DNA of 64,000 bases, from positions 36,652,501 through 36,716,500 of the forward strand of contig CM074860.1 in assembly GCA_037501455.1 (NCBI GenBank), written 5' to 3'. The position numbers and the translations under genes are program-made. Below the pieces are notes generated by a model. That model was not told where the DNA came from, made no database searches, and was given only the letters and a program-made list of their open reading frames with translations. Numbering within the stretch: position 1 is the first letter of the stretch; the number at the start of each line of letters is the position of its first letter. The DNA is from Lantana camara (lineage: Eukaryota > Streptophyta > Magnoliopsida > Lamiales > Verbenaceae). Below are positions 34,493 through 44,868 of the stretch, one piece after another.

Positions 34493-35820
34493 GTGAAAGG
34501 CATATATATAATATAGAAAGCGATAAAGTTCATGCAAGCCATAATTCCATACAAGGTTTTTAAGAAGGTAAGTAAAACACAGGTTATCATTGTATGGAAT
34601 TACAACTATCAAATTAAATTCAGGAAAAGTGATCAGTGGCTCAGCGAGTAAGCAATCTCCAACCTTACTCCTTTAGTGTACCAGGTAGTTGTTAAGTGAT
34701 CATGCAATATTTTAAGTTTCACTTTGTTACAGAATCAGTTTCAAGTGCACAAGTACCCTTTTTCTTCCGGTTTGGTGGTTCGGGTAAGGACAGGATGATC
34801 AATGGGTACATGAATCCCATTGACCGGGAGCCCTTTCGATTCACCAAACCTCCTAGTGAATGTCAGGGTAGTCCGAGTTTGGTTAGGACTTATGCAAGAG
34901 ATAGCCGTCAGCCCATGCTTCCCCAGTTCTCTCAATACATAAGCCCCTGGGCCCCAGGAAGTGTAACAGTCTTGCCAAAACAGGACAGGATCAAGATTGG
35001 TTTCATTTTCCAAAATCATTTGTTCATTTGAAATCAAGATATAAGTATAATATAAGTTTTGGCCAAATCAACACAAAAAGAGAAGAACGAGGACTCCTCG
35101 AACCCTACTCGACGTGCTCAACGTCCTCCTGAGAACTCTCTGGACAAAGGAAACAAGACACAGGTGAAACTCGACTCAATATGAACCAGGTATGACGTAC
35201 GACAAGTGAATTAAATACATAAGGCATGAATATGAAATCATATTATATTAATGACATGTTCAAGTGCACCATTTAATGCATAATATAACATTTAAAAGCC
35301 TAACAAGGCGCACATGAAATTTGTGAAACTAATTCATGTCATTCAAGCGATACAAATGCATATAAGAAAAGGTATAAGCATATAATCAACAAATAATGAG
35401 TGATAAACAATTTTGGAGATGGAAACATGCGAGAAAAAGGAAATGAAAACACAAAAAGAGCTCCCGAGTGAAATTGGGCGAAAGTTGACAGATTTCCAAA
35501 ACGGACAAGTTGTAGTAAAACTGGAATATATTGAGTTTGAGGAAAGGGAATTGAGTTTTGTTTCTTGAGAATGAAACTATACACATAGACCTTTAAAATG
35601 ATATAAAGCACGAAATTTGGTTCAAAGCGAGGAGAAAATGGCGTAAGCTTAAAGTTGGGTGAAAGCAGATTTCCGGCGAAGTGGCGACACCAAAAAGAAT
35701 TGATTATATCTCACAAATGACAAAATATATTAAGATGATTCCAATTGAAGGTTGTTCTAGACTTCAAGTGGTTTCCAATGGTTCAAAAATCAGGTCAATC
35801 GGAGTTCAGACGAGGGAGTA

Positions 35821-35939
35821 ACCGGCCGGGTAAAAACAAGGCAGAAATTTACCCGGCCGGGGAGAGCAGGTGCAGAAAACCTTCTGTAACAAACTACCCG
35901 CCCGGGTACTTTTGTGGGCAAAAACTACCCGGCCGGGTA
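35821..35939 (-). repeat. Palindrome cluster, E4 5' LTR
   Basis: Four copies at 35821, 35851, 35895 and 35926; the last, TACCCGGCCGGGTA, is a perfect 14-nt palindrome. Confidence 0.83.
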
Positions 35940-36952
35940 GTCCTCCAGAACCACAAAAACATAGAAAAACAAGGGAAGCTCACGGGAGAAGAAAACCAAA
36001 CCCCCAAATCACCCCAAACCTCAACCACAAGCACCCAAAACACCAAACAACATGCATACAATCATAATATCTCATCTAGGCATCATTTAATTCAAAGAAA
36101 CATTAAAGGAAACATGTTTGAATCCAACAAAGTTCAAAGCAAACCCCTTAAATATGAAATGTGTTCACATATGCTTTAACTCATCCAAGCCAAGGTATAA
36201 TTGCACCAAAACATTCCCTAAATCAACTCTCATGCACCATACACATTTAGGACAATCATAAACCAAAAAGCCCTAGATTTACCTCAAGTTTCAAAACATA
36301 AATACACATGCTCTTACCTTGATGATGGATGGAATGAAGAGAAAGGATGAAGATGGGTCTTGGAGCTTAAACCTTTGAAGAAAAGATGGAAGAAAGCTCA
36401 AATCTCTTGTTGTCTTGTGAATTAGAATGAAAGAGATGAAGAAGAGAATGAAGCAATGTCTTGCCGTTGTTCTTAGTTCTTGGAAGATGAATATGGAATG
36501 AAGAAAATGTATGTATAGATATGTGTATATACATATATCGATCAAGTGGGGAGAAAAAGGAAGAAATTGCACTTTGGTCCTTATATAATTTAAAAGAATG
36601 CAATTAAGTATGAAATGTTATATATATGACAAATCAATTCTCATCAAATTATCAATCAAGTATCAAGCATTTCCAAGAGGGCAATTAAAGACAATTAAGA
36701 AAAATTCTTACAAATACAAAATAATGAAACACTTAGGCATGCCCGGAAATTAAATAACATAAACCACGAAAACAAATGGCAAGAGAAAGGTTTAAATCAC
36801 ACAATTATATCAATAAAAGGAATTAATTAAGTCAAATCCTCAAAACTCTCACGCGTGGCGCGCGTACCTGTACAGTCGAGAAGTCGGGGTGTCACAGATT
36901 CTTTTTGAGGCTAACTTGTGTGGTTTGAAATGAAATGAAAAGGGAATAAAGC

Positions 36953-36960
36953 TATTTATA
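36953..36960 (-). promoter_or_regulatory. TATA box of E5 LTR
   Basis: The minus strand reads CATATAAATAGC. E4 entered about 50 bp downstream, near the expected transcription start. Confidence 0.55.
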
Positions 36961-37477
36961 TGGTGGCTAATAGTTTTAGGTCAAGGTTAGGGTTTCCAAG
37001 ATATAATATGAGGCTAAAGGCTTGAATAGGATTTGGGCTCAAATAAATAACTTTCGGCCCAATAAGTCAAAATTAAAAAGGTTTAAGGTCTAAACGGTTT
37101 TTGAAAAATACAAAGTAAATTCCGTTGGACCCGAATCACCGAATTAAGTCCAATGGTGGTGTCGGAATTCGAATTCGAATTCCCTAGCTCATATTAGTCC
37201 CGAATGACCCAAACTCACTTAATTCAAGTTAGGCCCCAAACACACCAATAGGTCCAAGTCCTATTTAAATCCAACTCCAACAATTAATTTAAATTCATCC
37301 AAGTTCCATTCTCAAGTTGTCATGCAAGAATTCATATTTTACCATTTTAGGTTTTAGTCAATTAAGTCACATTTCAATCAAAGTTGAAATTAAACACATA
37401 AAAGAGAATTAAATCACATAAGTGCGTAAAGTAAACTCTCTCGTGGCGCATACCTGTACGATGTATCGGACGGGGCG

Positions 37478-37819
37478 TCACAACCTCCCCCCCTTAGGAG
37501 AACCTGTCCTTAGGTTCACTGCTTGAAACAACTCCGGATACAACTTCCTCATCTTCTCCTCAGTCTCCCAAGTCGATTCCTCAGATTTCTGATCTCTCCA
37601 CAACACTCTGACCAAGGGAATCTGCTTGTTTCTTAACACTTGTACTTTTTGATCCTGAATCTCAACTGGGTGCTTCACAATCGTCAAATCGGACTCAAGC
37701 TGTACCTCTTCAACCGGTAAAACCGTCGACTCATCGGGGTAGAACTTCCGAAGCTGTGAAACGTGGAACACATTATGAATCCCAGTCAAACTCGGCGGTA
37801 GGTCCAACCTATACGCCAC
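37478..37819 (-). pseudogene. pol: E5 integrase C-terminus and chromodomain-like tail
   Basis: [29 protein letters not shown] is followed by [20 protein letters not shown] and [16 protein letters not shown]. The frame runs through the polypurine tract into the LTR. The upstream junction is disrupted around 37895-37925, where a CCTTCTCCTCTTATCCG sequence occurs twice and the DRVFLKVSP-type stretch is missing. Confidence 0.86.
37484..37496 (-). other. E5 polypurine tract
   Basis: On the minus strand CTAAGGGGGGGAGG precedes the LTR start at 37482. Confidence 0.82.
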
Positions 37820-37909
37820 CTCTCCAATCCTCTCTAGAATCTCAAACGGTCCAAGGTATCGAGGGCTAAGCTTCCCTCCTCTACCAATACGAGAAAAGCC
37901 CTTCTCCTC

Positions 37910-38569
37910 TTATCCGACCTCAAACTCGAGGGGCCTTCTCCTCTTATCCGCATAACTCTTCTGTCTATCCTGAGCCGCTTTCATTCTCTGCTGAATCAAC
38001 TTAACCTTCTCAACCATCTTCTCAATCTTAGATGAAACCTTAGCTCTCGTGAGCTTACCATCCTTAGTCCATCGCCAATCCTCAATATCCCAATATAGTG
38101 GTGACCTACACTTCCTCCCATAAAGTGCCTCGTAAGGGGCCATACCAATCGAAGACTGGTAACTGTTGTTGTAAGAGAACTCAACCAAGGTCAAGTGCTT
38201 ATCCCATTTATCCTTAAAATCTAATGCACATGCCCTTAACATATCCTCGAGATACTTAATCAGCCGCTCTGATTGTCCATCAGTCTGAGGATGTGATGCG
38301 GTGCTAAACTTAAGCTTTGTACCCAAGCACCTCTGAAGATCCTGCAAAAAACTAGTTGTAAACCGAGGATCCCGATCTGACACGATGCTAGCCGGAACTC
38401 CATGTAGTCTCACTATCTCATTACAATACAATTCAGTCAACTTAGGTACCTTATCCGTCATCCGAACCTTAAGGAAATGGGCAGACTTAGTCAAACGGTC
38501 TATCACTACCCAAATCCCGTCGAATCCTCTCCTAGACCTCGGCAGGCCGGACATAAAGTCCATAGTCAC
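37910..38569 (-). pseudogene. pol: E5 integrase catalytic core
   Basis: [28 protein letters not shown] and GQSERLIKYLEDML supply the DDE residues. It ends at EFEVG, before the damaged junction. Upstream, the first Trp of PEWKWEQ is TGA (about 38582), the same lesion as in E1. Confidence 0.9.
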
Positions 38570-38581
38570 CTGCTCCCACTT

Positions 38582-39247
38582 TCACTCCGGTATCGGAAGT
38601 GGTTGGAGAGTACCTCCCGGTTTCTGATGTTCTGCCTTAACTATCTGGCACGTCAGACATCGCTTTACAAAGAATGCGACATCCCTCTTCATGCCACTCC
38701 ACCAATACAACTCTTTCAAGTCCCGGTACATCTTCGTACCTCCTGGGTGAATGGAATAACCGGAGCGGTGCGCCTCCTCAAGTATTACCCTCTTGAGCTG
38801 GTTAGGCACACACACTCTTGCCTTAAACCTGAACAAACCAGAATCATCAAATCCAAACTTAGTCTCTGGATTATCCCTAGAACGACCAACCAATCTCTGA
38901 ATCTCGGGGTCCGTAGACTGAGCCTCCAACAATCTCTGCTTCAAATCAGGCTGAACCGTGATGTTGGCTAACCTAGCCATCGAAACCAAAACAATCGAAC
39001 TCTGCTCAGAAAACCCAGCTACTAAACTCGAAATACTGACCTTCCTGCTCAACGCGTCGGTAACCACATTTCCCTTACTCGGATGGTATTGAATCATGTA
39101 ATCATAGTCCAGTAAGAACTCAACCCATCTCCTCTGTCTCAAGTTAAGCTCTTTCTGCGTGAACAAGTTCTGAAGACTCTTATGATCCGAGAATACCTCA
39201 AATGTAGCACCATAGAGATAGTGGCGCCACTTGGATAACGCAAACAC
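38582..39247 (-). pseudogene. pol: E5 RNase H C-terminal half and integrase zinc finger
   Basis: [26 protein letters not shown], the connection with [12 protein letters not shown], and the HHCC finger (SIHPGG ... RCLTCQIV). The frame break from the previous segment lies at NYPT near 39285, where a stop replaces the codon after HE. Confidence 0.88.
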
Positions 39248-39283
39248 GACTGCTGCAAGCTCTAGATCATGGGTGGGGTAATT

Positions 39284-39594
39284 CTACTCGTGCACCTTCA
39301 ACTTCCTAGAGGCATAAGATACAACCCGACCATTCTGCATCAACACACAACCCAGTCCTTCCTTAGAAGCATCTGCATAAACCGCATAACCCTCAAGTCC
39401 CTCGGGTAGGGTGAGAACCGGTGCTGTAGTCAACCTTTCCTTTAAAGTCTGAAAACTCCTCTCACAACTATCATCCCATTCAAACTTGGTGTCCTTCTTA
39501 TTCAACCTAGTTCAAAGGGCTGCAATCTTAGAGAAATCCATGACAAATCTCCGATAATAACCTGCCATGCCCAGAAAACTCCGTATCTCAGAGT
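39284..39594 (-). pseudogene. pol: E5 RT thumb and RNase H start
   Basis: KFEWDDSCERSFQTLKERLTT and [13 protein letters not shown], preceded by remnants of [14 protein letters not shown] stop lies near 39510. The sequence is cut at 39599 by E6 and resumes at 52052 in the same reading sense ([12 protein letters not shown]). Confidence 0.87.
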
Positions 39595-40741
39595 AGTTCT
39601 GTAACAGCCCTACTCAGGGCCAAGTTGAGAAAGGTAAGTAAAGGGCAACTCAGGAAGCGTTTATAACCTCGATCCCTATTAACTCACTTCATGCATTGCA
39701 TTTTATGTGACTTATGTGTTTCTATGTGTTACATTTTACTAAATGTTCATAGATTTAACTCTTTTAACTCGTGCCTTGAAACTCTTTTCATAAAATCCTA
39801 GAATTTTAGTAATCATTCCTTTCTAGCACCTAAAAAAAAAACCCCTCATATGCTTCAAAACCCATTCCTACAGTTTTGGGTTGTAAAAAAACAAAAATAC
39901 CCCTACAGCCCAAAAATATTCCTACATCTCCCGAAACACTTTCACTACCCAATACATTAACCAAAATAATCCTCACATTATTTCGAGGATCGTGATACTT
40001 TCCTTAAACCATAATTCCCATCCTAACTCCCGTAGTATCAAAAACAGGCGAAAACCCTAGCTTATGATTCGATCATCAATAAAACCTTATTCATCTACCT
40101 TTTGATATTCAAAATTATAACCAAAACGACCCTCAAATTATTTCATGAATTTTCATGCATTTACCAAAAACTCGATTTCACCTATAGCATATTTATAAAT
40201 ATTTTCCTATCTAAAAATCATCATTTTATTTTCAAATAATTAGCTTTTATTCAATAGACGAAATTATATTTATAACGATCCTTGAATTTTTCTCTACAAC
40301 ATAGTGATTTTTCCAAACTTTAAACTTCATCCTAGCTTCGATTATATAATTTTCTCATGATTTTCATCATCTTTAATGTTCATAATTTATAAACAAAAAC
40401 TCCAAATATTTCATGTTTATAACTAAAACGAAGCTCATTTTTCACTCATTCTTTCATTAATTCACTACATCAAAATTTTACCTCTCGACTCTTGAATAAA
40501 TTTTATATTATTTTTACATTTATTTTTATTCCAAATGACATCATCCATGACCTCATGCTCTTCTAGAAGAAATGAACAAATGAGCATAATTTCTCCACAT
40601 TTCTTAATTAATAACCTAGCATTTGTTCATCATGAAATTAAACCACATCTCCAATTTAATTACCAAGCATTTGTTGAAACCTTAGGCAACCACATCTCCC
40701 ATAAAATCTCATTTATTGCTTAGAAACCCCTCATGACTACC

Positions 40742-40749
40742 TATAAATA
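40742..40749 (+). promoter_or_regulatory. TATA box of E6 LTR
   Basis: CTATAAATACC is a near-ideal plant TATA box, repeated in the 3' LTR at 49847-49854. A start about 30 bp downstream would give a roughly 70-nt CT-rich first exon without ATG. Confidence 0.75.
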
Positions 40750-40846
40750 CCCCCCTTAAGCCTCATTTATACCTCACATTCAACACACAAAAATCACTCT
40801 CTCCCTCTCCCATTCTCACGCCAACCCCTCTCCCTCTCTCTCTAAG

Positions 40847-40852
40847 GTATGT
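40847..40852 (+). other. Candidate 5' splice site, E6 leader
   Basis: CTCTAAG|GTATGT agrees well with the plant donor consensus. Equivalent sites: S1 7910, E3 17211, E5 26372 (minus), E4 36317 (minus), E1 10219 (minus). Confidence 0.55.
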
Positions 40853-41783
40853 TTTCTTATATTATTTCATGCTTTATATAATGTTCTTAGTATAGAAATA
40901 ATAGTAGCATGCCTAGGATTATTTAAATTATGCTTTAGGAATTTATTTTATGAAATATGTGCATAGTTGATAGTTTAAATATAATGTGAGCACATTATGG
41001 AATTTTATTCAATTAAATGCATGAATTATGATATGATATAATGTGAATATGTATTTAAATGCTTATGATCTTGTTTGATTAAATTCATGCCAAGAATAAT
41101 TTATTTAGAATTATTTTTCATAGAAAGTTCATATATTTTGCTATATTACGCTTTAATCTTATGCTATGAATATGAATGTGATAGAACATGTTACACACCC
41201 TCTTTGAATATTCAAATAAGCTCAAGAACATGTTCATAATGTTCTTGAATATGTGTGTGTGCATGTGTGTGTGCCGTGATCAATGTGTGTGTGTGTGTGA
41301 ATTTGATTTTGTGTTATAAAGTGTTTAATTCACATGAAATTGAATAGTAAATGTTTTTAATAGTAATTTTGACTTTTTGGTCAACCAAAATACTTATAAT
41401 TTCGAAATTATTATAAAAATAATTATAAAATAAGTTTTGGAATTTTAAAGAAATATTTTTCCTAAATTTTTCCAAAAATCAATAAACTATGTAATATTTT
41501 TCAAAAGATAACCTACATTGTCAAATTAAACCTTGAATTTCATTTCAAACCTTACAATTAGAATTATAGTATGGTTGATAAGTATTTGATTAGTTAAAGA
41601 TCCCATAAACCCTAATTTGTTAATCAAATTCCCTTAAACGGGTAAATTTAGGGTTTACCGGGAAATCTTTAACGCATTACACAACGTGTATCTTCTCTAA
41701 TTATTTCATTGTAGTATTGAGTGTAATTAGTTAGTTAGGAACTAAGAACCTAGTTCTAAGCCAGTAGTAGTTATTACTTTCAG

Positions 41784-41839
41784 GCGAACATAGGATCGAA
41801 GAGTGGAATCCTCACAGTTCCACTTAAATCTCGGTACCG
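41784..41839 (+). other. Candidate leader mini-exon, E6 5' LTR
   Basis: A 56-nt ATG-free block after ATTACTTTCAG and before CCG|GTGAGG. The copy in the 3' LTR is 50891-50946. Confidence 0.48.
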
Positions 41840-42559
41840 GTGAGGGTTTTAAATCTTTTCAACTGAAATCATGATAAAATACTTTACTTTATTTCTTGAA
41901 TTTCTTTCAAGTTATCCTTCCCTTTATGGGAAAATCATTCTTGTTAATTATTGAAACCATACATTTACCCGAAAAGTACTTAGTACTTTCTTACGGGTAA
42001 ATATTCTCGTCTTGCAAGCAAAGTTATTGTTTTTCCTATGGGCCCGGTGGTCTTGGTAGAAGTAGTAGTCCGGGAGGCACGGGCCGAGGTCTACTATTAT
42101 ACCAGCCGCCAACTAGATCTTGGTGGTGGTCTAACTGGAGGTTAGTTATTCCACACCAAGTGACGGGAAAAGGTACGTCCCTCCCAAATTCATGTATATC
42201 GTCACTAGGGGTAGCTCCCTGAGGTGACACTGGAGGAAGAAGGATGGTATTGTTGTATTTATTTTTACTGAGTAACGACATCTTGATCAATGTCGTTACG
42301 AATATTCTTGGTTTTAAGGAGTTAAGGTTGGAGACGCCTAGCTTGCGGGCATCAAAATCATTTTCAAAACGGTTCATAGATTTTCTAAAGTATAGCCTAT
42401 ATTCCCCCTACTCCTATTGTTTCAAAACAATATGAACCGGATATTATTGTCATATATTTATTTGTTACTATATAGTATATACATTTCAAACCAAGACTTT
42501 CTTGGTAAAAACATTTCAAAAATCTTGCTTATAATCATAACTCCCAAACCCCCCGTCAC

Positions 42560-42576
42560 TTAGTCATTTTGACTAA
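42560..42576 (+). other. Conserved LTR hairpin, E6
   Basis: Seven-base stem TTAGTCA/TGACTAA with a 3-nt loop. The 3' LTR copy is 51667-51683. Two stem pairs differ from the E3/E4 version with pairing kept. Confidence 0.6.
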
Positions 42577-42946
42577 CCCTCCTACTCTTTTAATTCATGA
42601 TTTCAGGAATCTATACAGCGACGCCTTAGAGGTATCTTGAAGCTTTAAGGTGTCACATTCCAGTCAATTAGAGTAATCACGAGTGCATGTACATCTTACA
42701 ATAAGCACTCTTCTCTAAAGTCAGAACTTTTGCTGTAAACACTTATCCAACTTAATAATATGTGCTTTGTTATGTATTGTCCCCTTTTATTTGCTCAAGT
42801 TTGTTTTCCGTTGCATTTAAATTTCATACTCTGGTATTGTATAGTCTTGTCCGTTCGCCGGAGTATTTCTCGAGTGCTAGGTCTCACATCCACTCGGGAA
42901 GTACAACGGTGCGGGGTTGTAGTGTTAAGGGGCGCTACAGCTAAGG

Positions 42947-42958
42947 TGGTATCAGAGC
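42947..42958 (+). other. E6 primer-binding site, tRNA-iMet
   Basis: TGGTATCAGAGC seven bases after the LTR end. Confidence 0.93.
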
Positions 42959-43063
42959 ATCAGGTTTAGATAGAAAGAACTTGATTTAAACAATAGATAG
43001 AAAGAGTATTTCACTGTAATTTCCTTGCTCTAATAATTTGTAAAGTGTTTTTCTAGAGTAAAA

Positions 43064-43822
43064 ATGGCTGGCTACGGTGATCTTCCACATTCTGATAGCA
43101 TCGAGTGGCTTGATCAGTATGAGCCTCCTAGGACCTTAGTTGTTACTCGTAGTGGGGGTCCTAGATACTATCCTTGGCAGAGGATTAGGCAGCATAGTCA
43201 GGATTCACGCCAGGAGGCCTTTCCCGGGTATGCCTACCCAAACAGAGCAGTTCATCTATTAGAGACCGAGAGAGATGCCTACTTTTATGAGTATCAGAGG
43301 ACTGGTGAGTATCGATTGGAGGCTGAGAGGAACCGAGAGATGGCTAGACAGACAGCAGTAGATCGTGATCATGCTCGAGACCAGTTAGCCGCATCTCAGA
43401 TTGCTATTTCCCAGCTAGCATCACGAGTGGCTGAGCTCGAGAAGGATGTGGTTAGTCTGACTCTGGACCGTGAGGCTTCTATTGTGATCCACGACCAGTA
43501 CCGAGCCCAGATGAGGAGCCGTTTGGAGGATGCACTTCACCTGAACGACACTCATGTTATGGAGCAGGTTTTAGATATGCAGCCCGGACCCGCAGCAGCC
43601 CATTCCGGAGACAGCGAGGCTTCAGAGGCGGTAGCCCATTCTGATGAGGACGAGGAGGAGGAGCCCCAGCAGGACGGTGAGATCGGTGATGATGCTGATG
43701 GGTTACAGGTTGTTCCCGAGGAGGAGGACAGTGTTGAGCCCAGTGAGGAGTGGAGTCCTATTAGGGTTCCAGATTCAGATGATACAGTTGACCTCGAGGC
43801 AGGTAGTGCTACAGAGGATTGA
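43064..43822 (+). CDS. ORF0, extra protein upstream of gag in E6
   Basis: An intact 252-codon frame between PBS and gag; I do not recognise it. Residues 1-65 are Pro/Arg/Tyr-rich. About 68-160 are rich in Glu, Arg, Ala and Leu with heptad-like spacing (SQLASRVAELEKDVVSLTL), suggesting a coiled coil. About 178-252 are strongly acidic (DEDEEEEPQQDGEIGDD). No signal peptide, membrane segment or zinc knuckle. The ATG lies 8 nt after an acceptor-like TTTTTCTAG (43048-43056). E1-E5 have only about 190-240 nt between PBS and gag and no such ORF. It may be an oligomerising accessory protein, but its function is unknown. Confidence 0.75.
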   Translation: MAGYGDLPHSDSIEWLDQYEPPRTLVVTRSGGPRYYPWQRIRQHSQDSRQEAFPGYAYPNRAVHLLETERDAYFYEYQRTGEYRLEAERNREMARQTAVDRDHARDQLAASQIAISQLASRVAELEKDVVSLTLDREASIVIHDQYRAQMRSRLEDALHLNDTHVMEQVLDMQPGPAAAHSGDSEASEAVAHSDEDEEEEPQQDGEIGDDADGLQVVPEEEDSVEPSEEWSPIRVPDSDDTVDLEAGSATED

Positions 43823-44308
43823 GTTCAGACCGTGAGATACGAGGTACAGTATATAGGATAGTTATCTGGGGGTATGTATATAGCGGCCAGTGGAGACACT
43901 CCCCATTTTTGCAGCAGTACATAGTAGCAGCAGCGGACAGTAGCAGCTTTGACTTACTAGGAGTGACAGTACTTGTAGGGTGTAACTCGAGGTAGATCGG
44001 GTCCACCCCCCCTCTTTTTGCTTTTACTTTTGTAGCTCTTGAAGCATACTAACCATGATGCATATATATATATGACACATTTTGATCATCTTACACTGTT
44101 ATTTCATGTTGCTTTACATTTTTGCATCATGAGTCTTAGAGTCGCTTCAAGATACCAGCAGGACCGTGAGTATTAATGTTATTTCTTTCTGCACTTTATG
44201 TCTGATGATTGATGTTACTTGGTGATTGTTGTTCTGTGATGATCGTTGAGACATTCTTAACCCTGCATGCATTATATTTCCTATATAATTGTGATTTCAG
44301 TATTCACA
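43823..44308 (+). other. ORF0-gag spacer in E6
   Basis: Non-coding, 486 bp. It ends TTGTGATTTCAG (44289-44300), acceptor-like, 8 nt before the gag ATG at 44309. Too short for another gene; nothing else recognised. Confidence 0.6.
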
Positions 44309-44868
44309 ATGCCTCTACGAAGAACACCACGAAATAACTCCCCATCGCCACAAGATCCGCCCGGACACCCCGAATTGTAGAAGCTTTAAGGCAGTTCGTT
44401 CGAACATGTACACCTGGGAATAACCCTACCAACGAGCGATCCTTAGAGAGGTTTCTCCGAATGAATCCTCCAAAATTCTTTGGAGAACCTAACGACCTGA
44501 AGGCTGAAAATTGGATAGCTAGTTTGGAAAAGATTTATGAGGCTATGGATATATTTCCTGAGGAACGGGAACGAGTGCAGTATGCAGCCTTTCTCCTAGA
44601 AGGACCTGCTTTGAGTTGGTGGAAGCACGTCAAGTTAACTTGGATAGAAGACCGAATTGATTACAGTTGGGTGGAGTTTGTGAAGGAATTTCAGAATAAA
44701 TATATTCCTCAAGTGATAAGGGATACTCGAGAGGCTGAGTTTATGACTTTAACTCAGGGTTATATGTCAGTGGCTGAGTACGAGGCAAAGTTCGTGAGAC
44801 TTATTCAGTATGCTCCACATATTCTGAATGATGAACGGAGAAAGACCAAGCGATTCATTAGATATTGA
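44309..44868 (+). pseudogene. gag: E6 gag capsid region, two frame breaks
   Basis: MPLRRTPRNNSPSPQDPPG starts the protein. The frame changes at a C-run (44368-44371), and the capsid continues as SLERFLRMNPPKFFGEPNDL, AENWIASLEKIYEAM, FVKEFQNKYIPQVIRD and AEFMTLTQGYMSVAEYE. The open part (44461-44868) ends after KRFIRY. Sister Gags have about 14 more residues here, so a small deletion probably caused the shift. The rest of Gag is fused to the pol frame. The first break could be a sequencing error in the homopolymer. Confidence 0.85.

Larger units (their letters stand above)
26469..36896 (-). mobile_element. E4, complete gypsy chromovirus
   Basis: E4 is a 10.4-kb element with LTRs 26469-29375 and 34062-36896, a PBS, a polypurine tract and gag-PR-RT-RH-IN-chromodomain order. 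Target duplication GATTC lies at 26464-26468 and 36897-36901. It inserted into the E5 3' LTR roughly 50 bp downstream of that LTR's TATA box. Its coding region has a few nonsense codons and frameshifts, so it is recent but inactive. Confidence 0.95.
34062..36896 (-). repeat. E4 5' LTR
   Basis: 2835 bp, highly similar to 26469-29375. Sense landmarks: TATATAA (36588-36581), donor-like AAG|GTAAG (intron start 36317), palindromes (35939-35821), hairpin (34492-34474). Relative to the 3' LTR it lacks 17 bp near 34785 and 56 bp near 35074. The second loss removes the GTGAGG donor of the candidate mini-exon. Confidence 0.93.
22662..37482 (-). repeat. E5 3' LTR in three pieces
   Basis: Pieces 22662-23163, 24726-26468 and 36902-37482 add up to about 2.83 kb; the first and second match 63082-64000 of the 5' LTR. 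In sense order: TATAAATA box (36960-36953), donor-like AAG|GTAAGC (intron start 26372), six palindromes (25985-25793), mini-exon (25505-25449), hairpin (23123-23107). The LTR ends GCGTCACA at 37482 beside a polypurine tract. Confidence 0.9.
39600..42939 (+). repeat. E6 5' LTR
   Basis: 3340 bp, TGTAACAGCCC to GGCGCTACA. Landmarks: TATAAATA (40742-40749), pyrimidine-rich ATG-free leader to donor AAG|GTATGT (exon end 40846), a GT-rich microsatellite (about 41262-41302) in place of a palindrome cluster, mini-exon 41784-41839, hairpin 42560-42576. Confidence 0.95.

Noticed and set aside
41262..41302. GT microsatellite as a Z-DNA or telomere-like feature
   Set aside because: An ordinary GT-rich microsatellite in the E6 LTR; no telomere heptamer repeats.
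42036..42377. 113-codon minus-strand ORF, repeated at 51143-51484
   Set aside because: It recurs only because the E6 LTRs are duplicates; antisense to the element and no recognisable motif.
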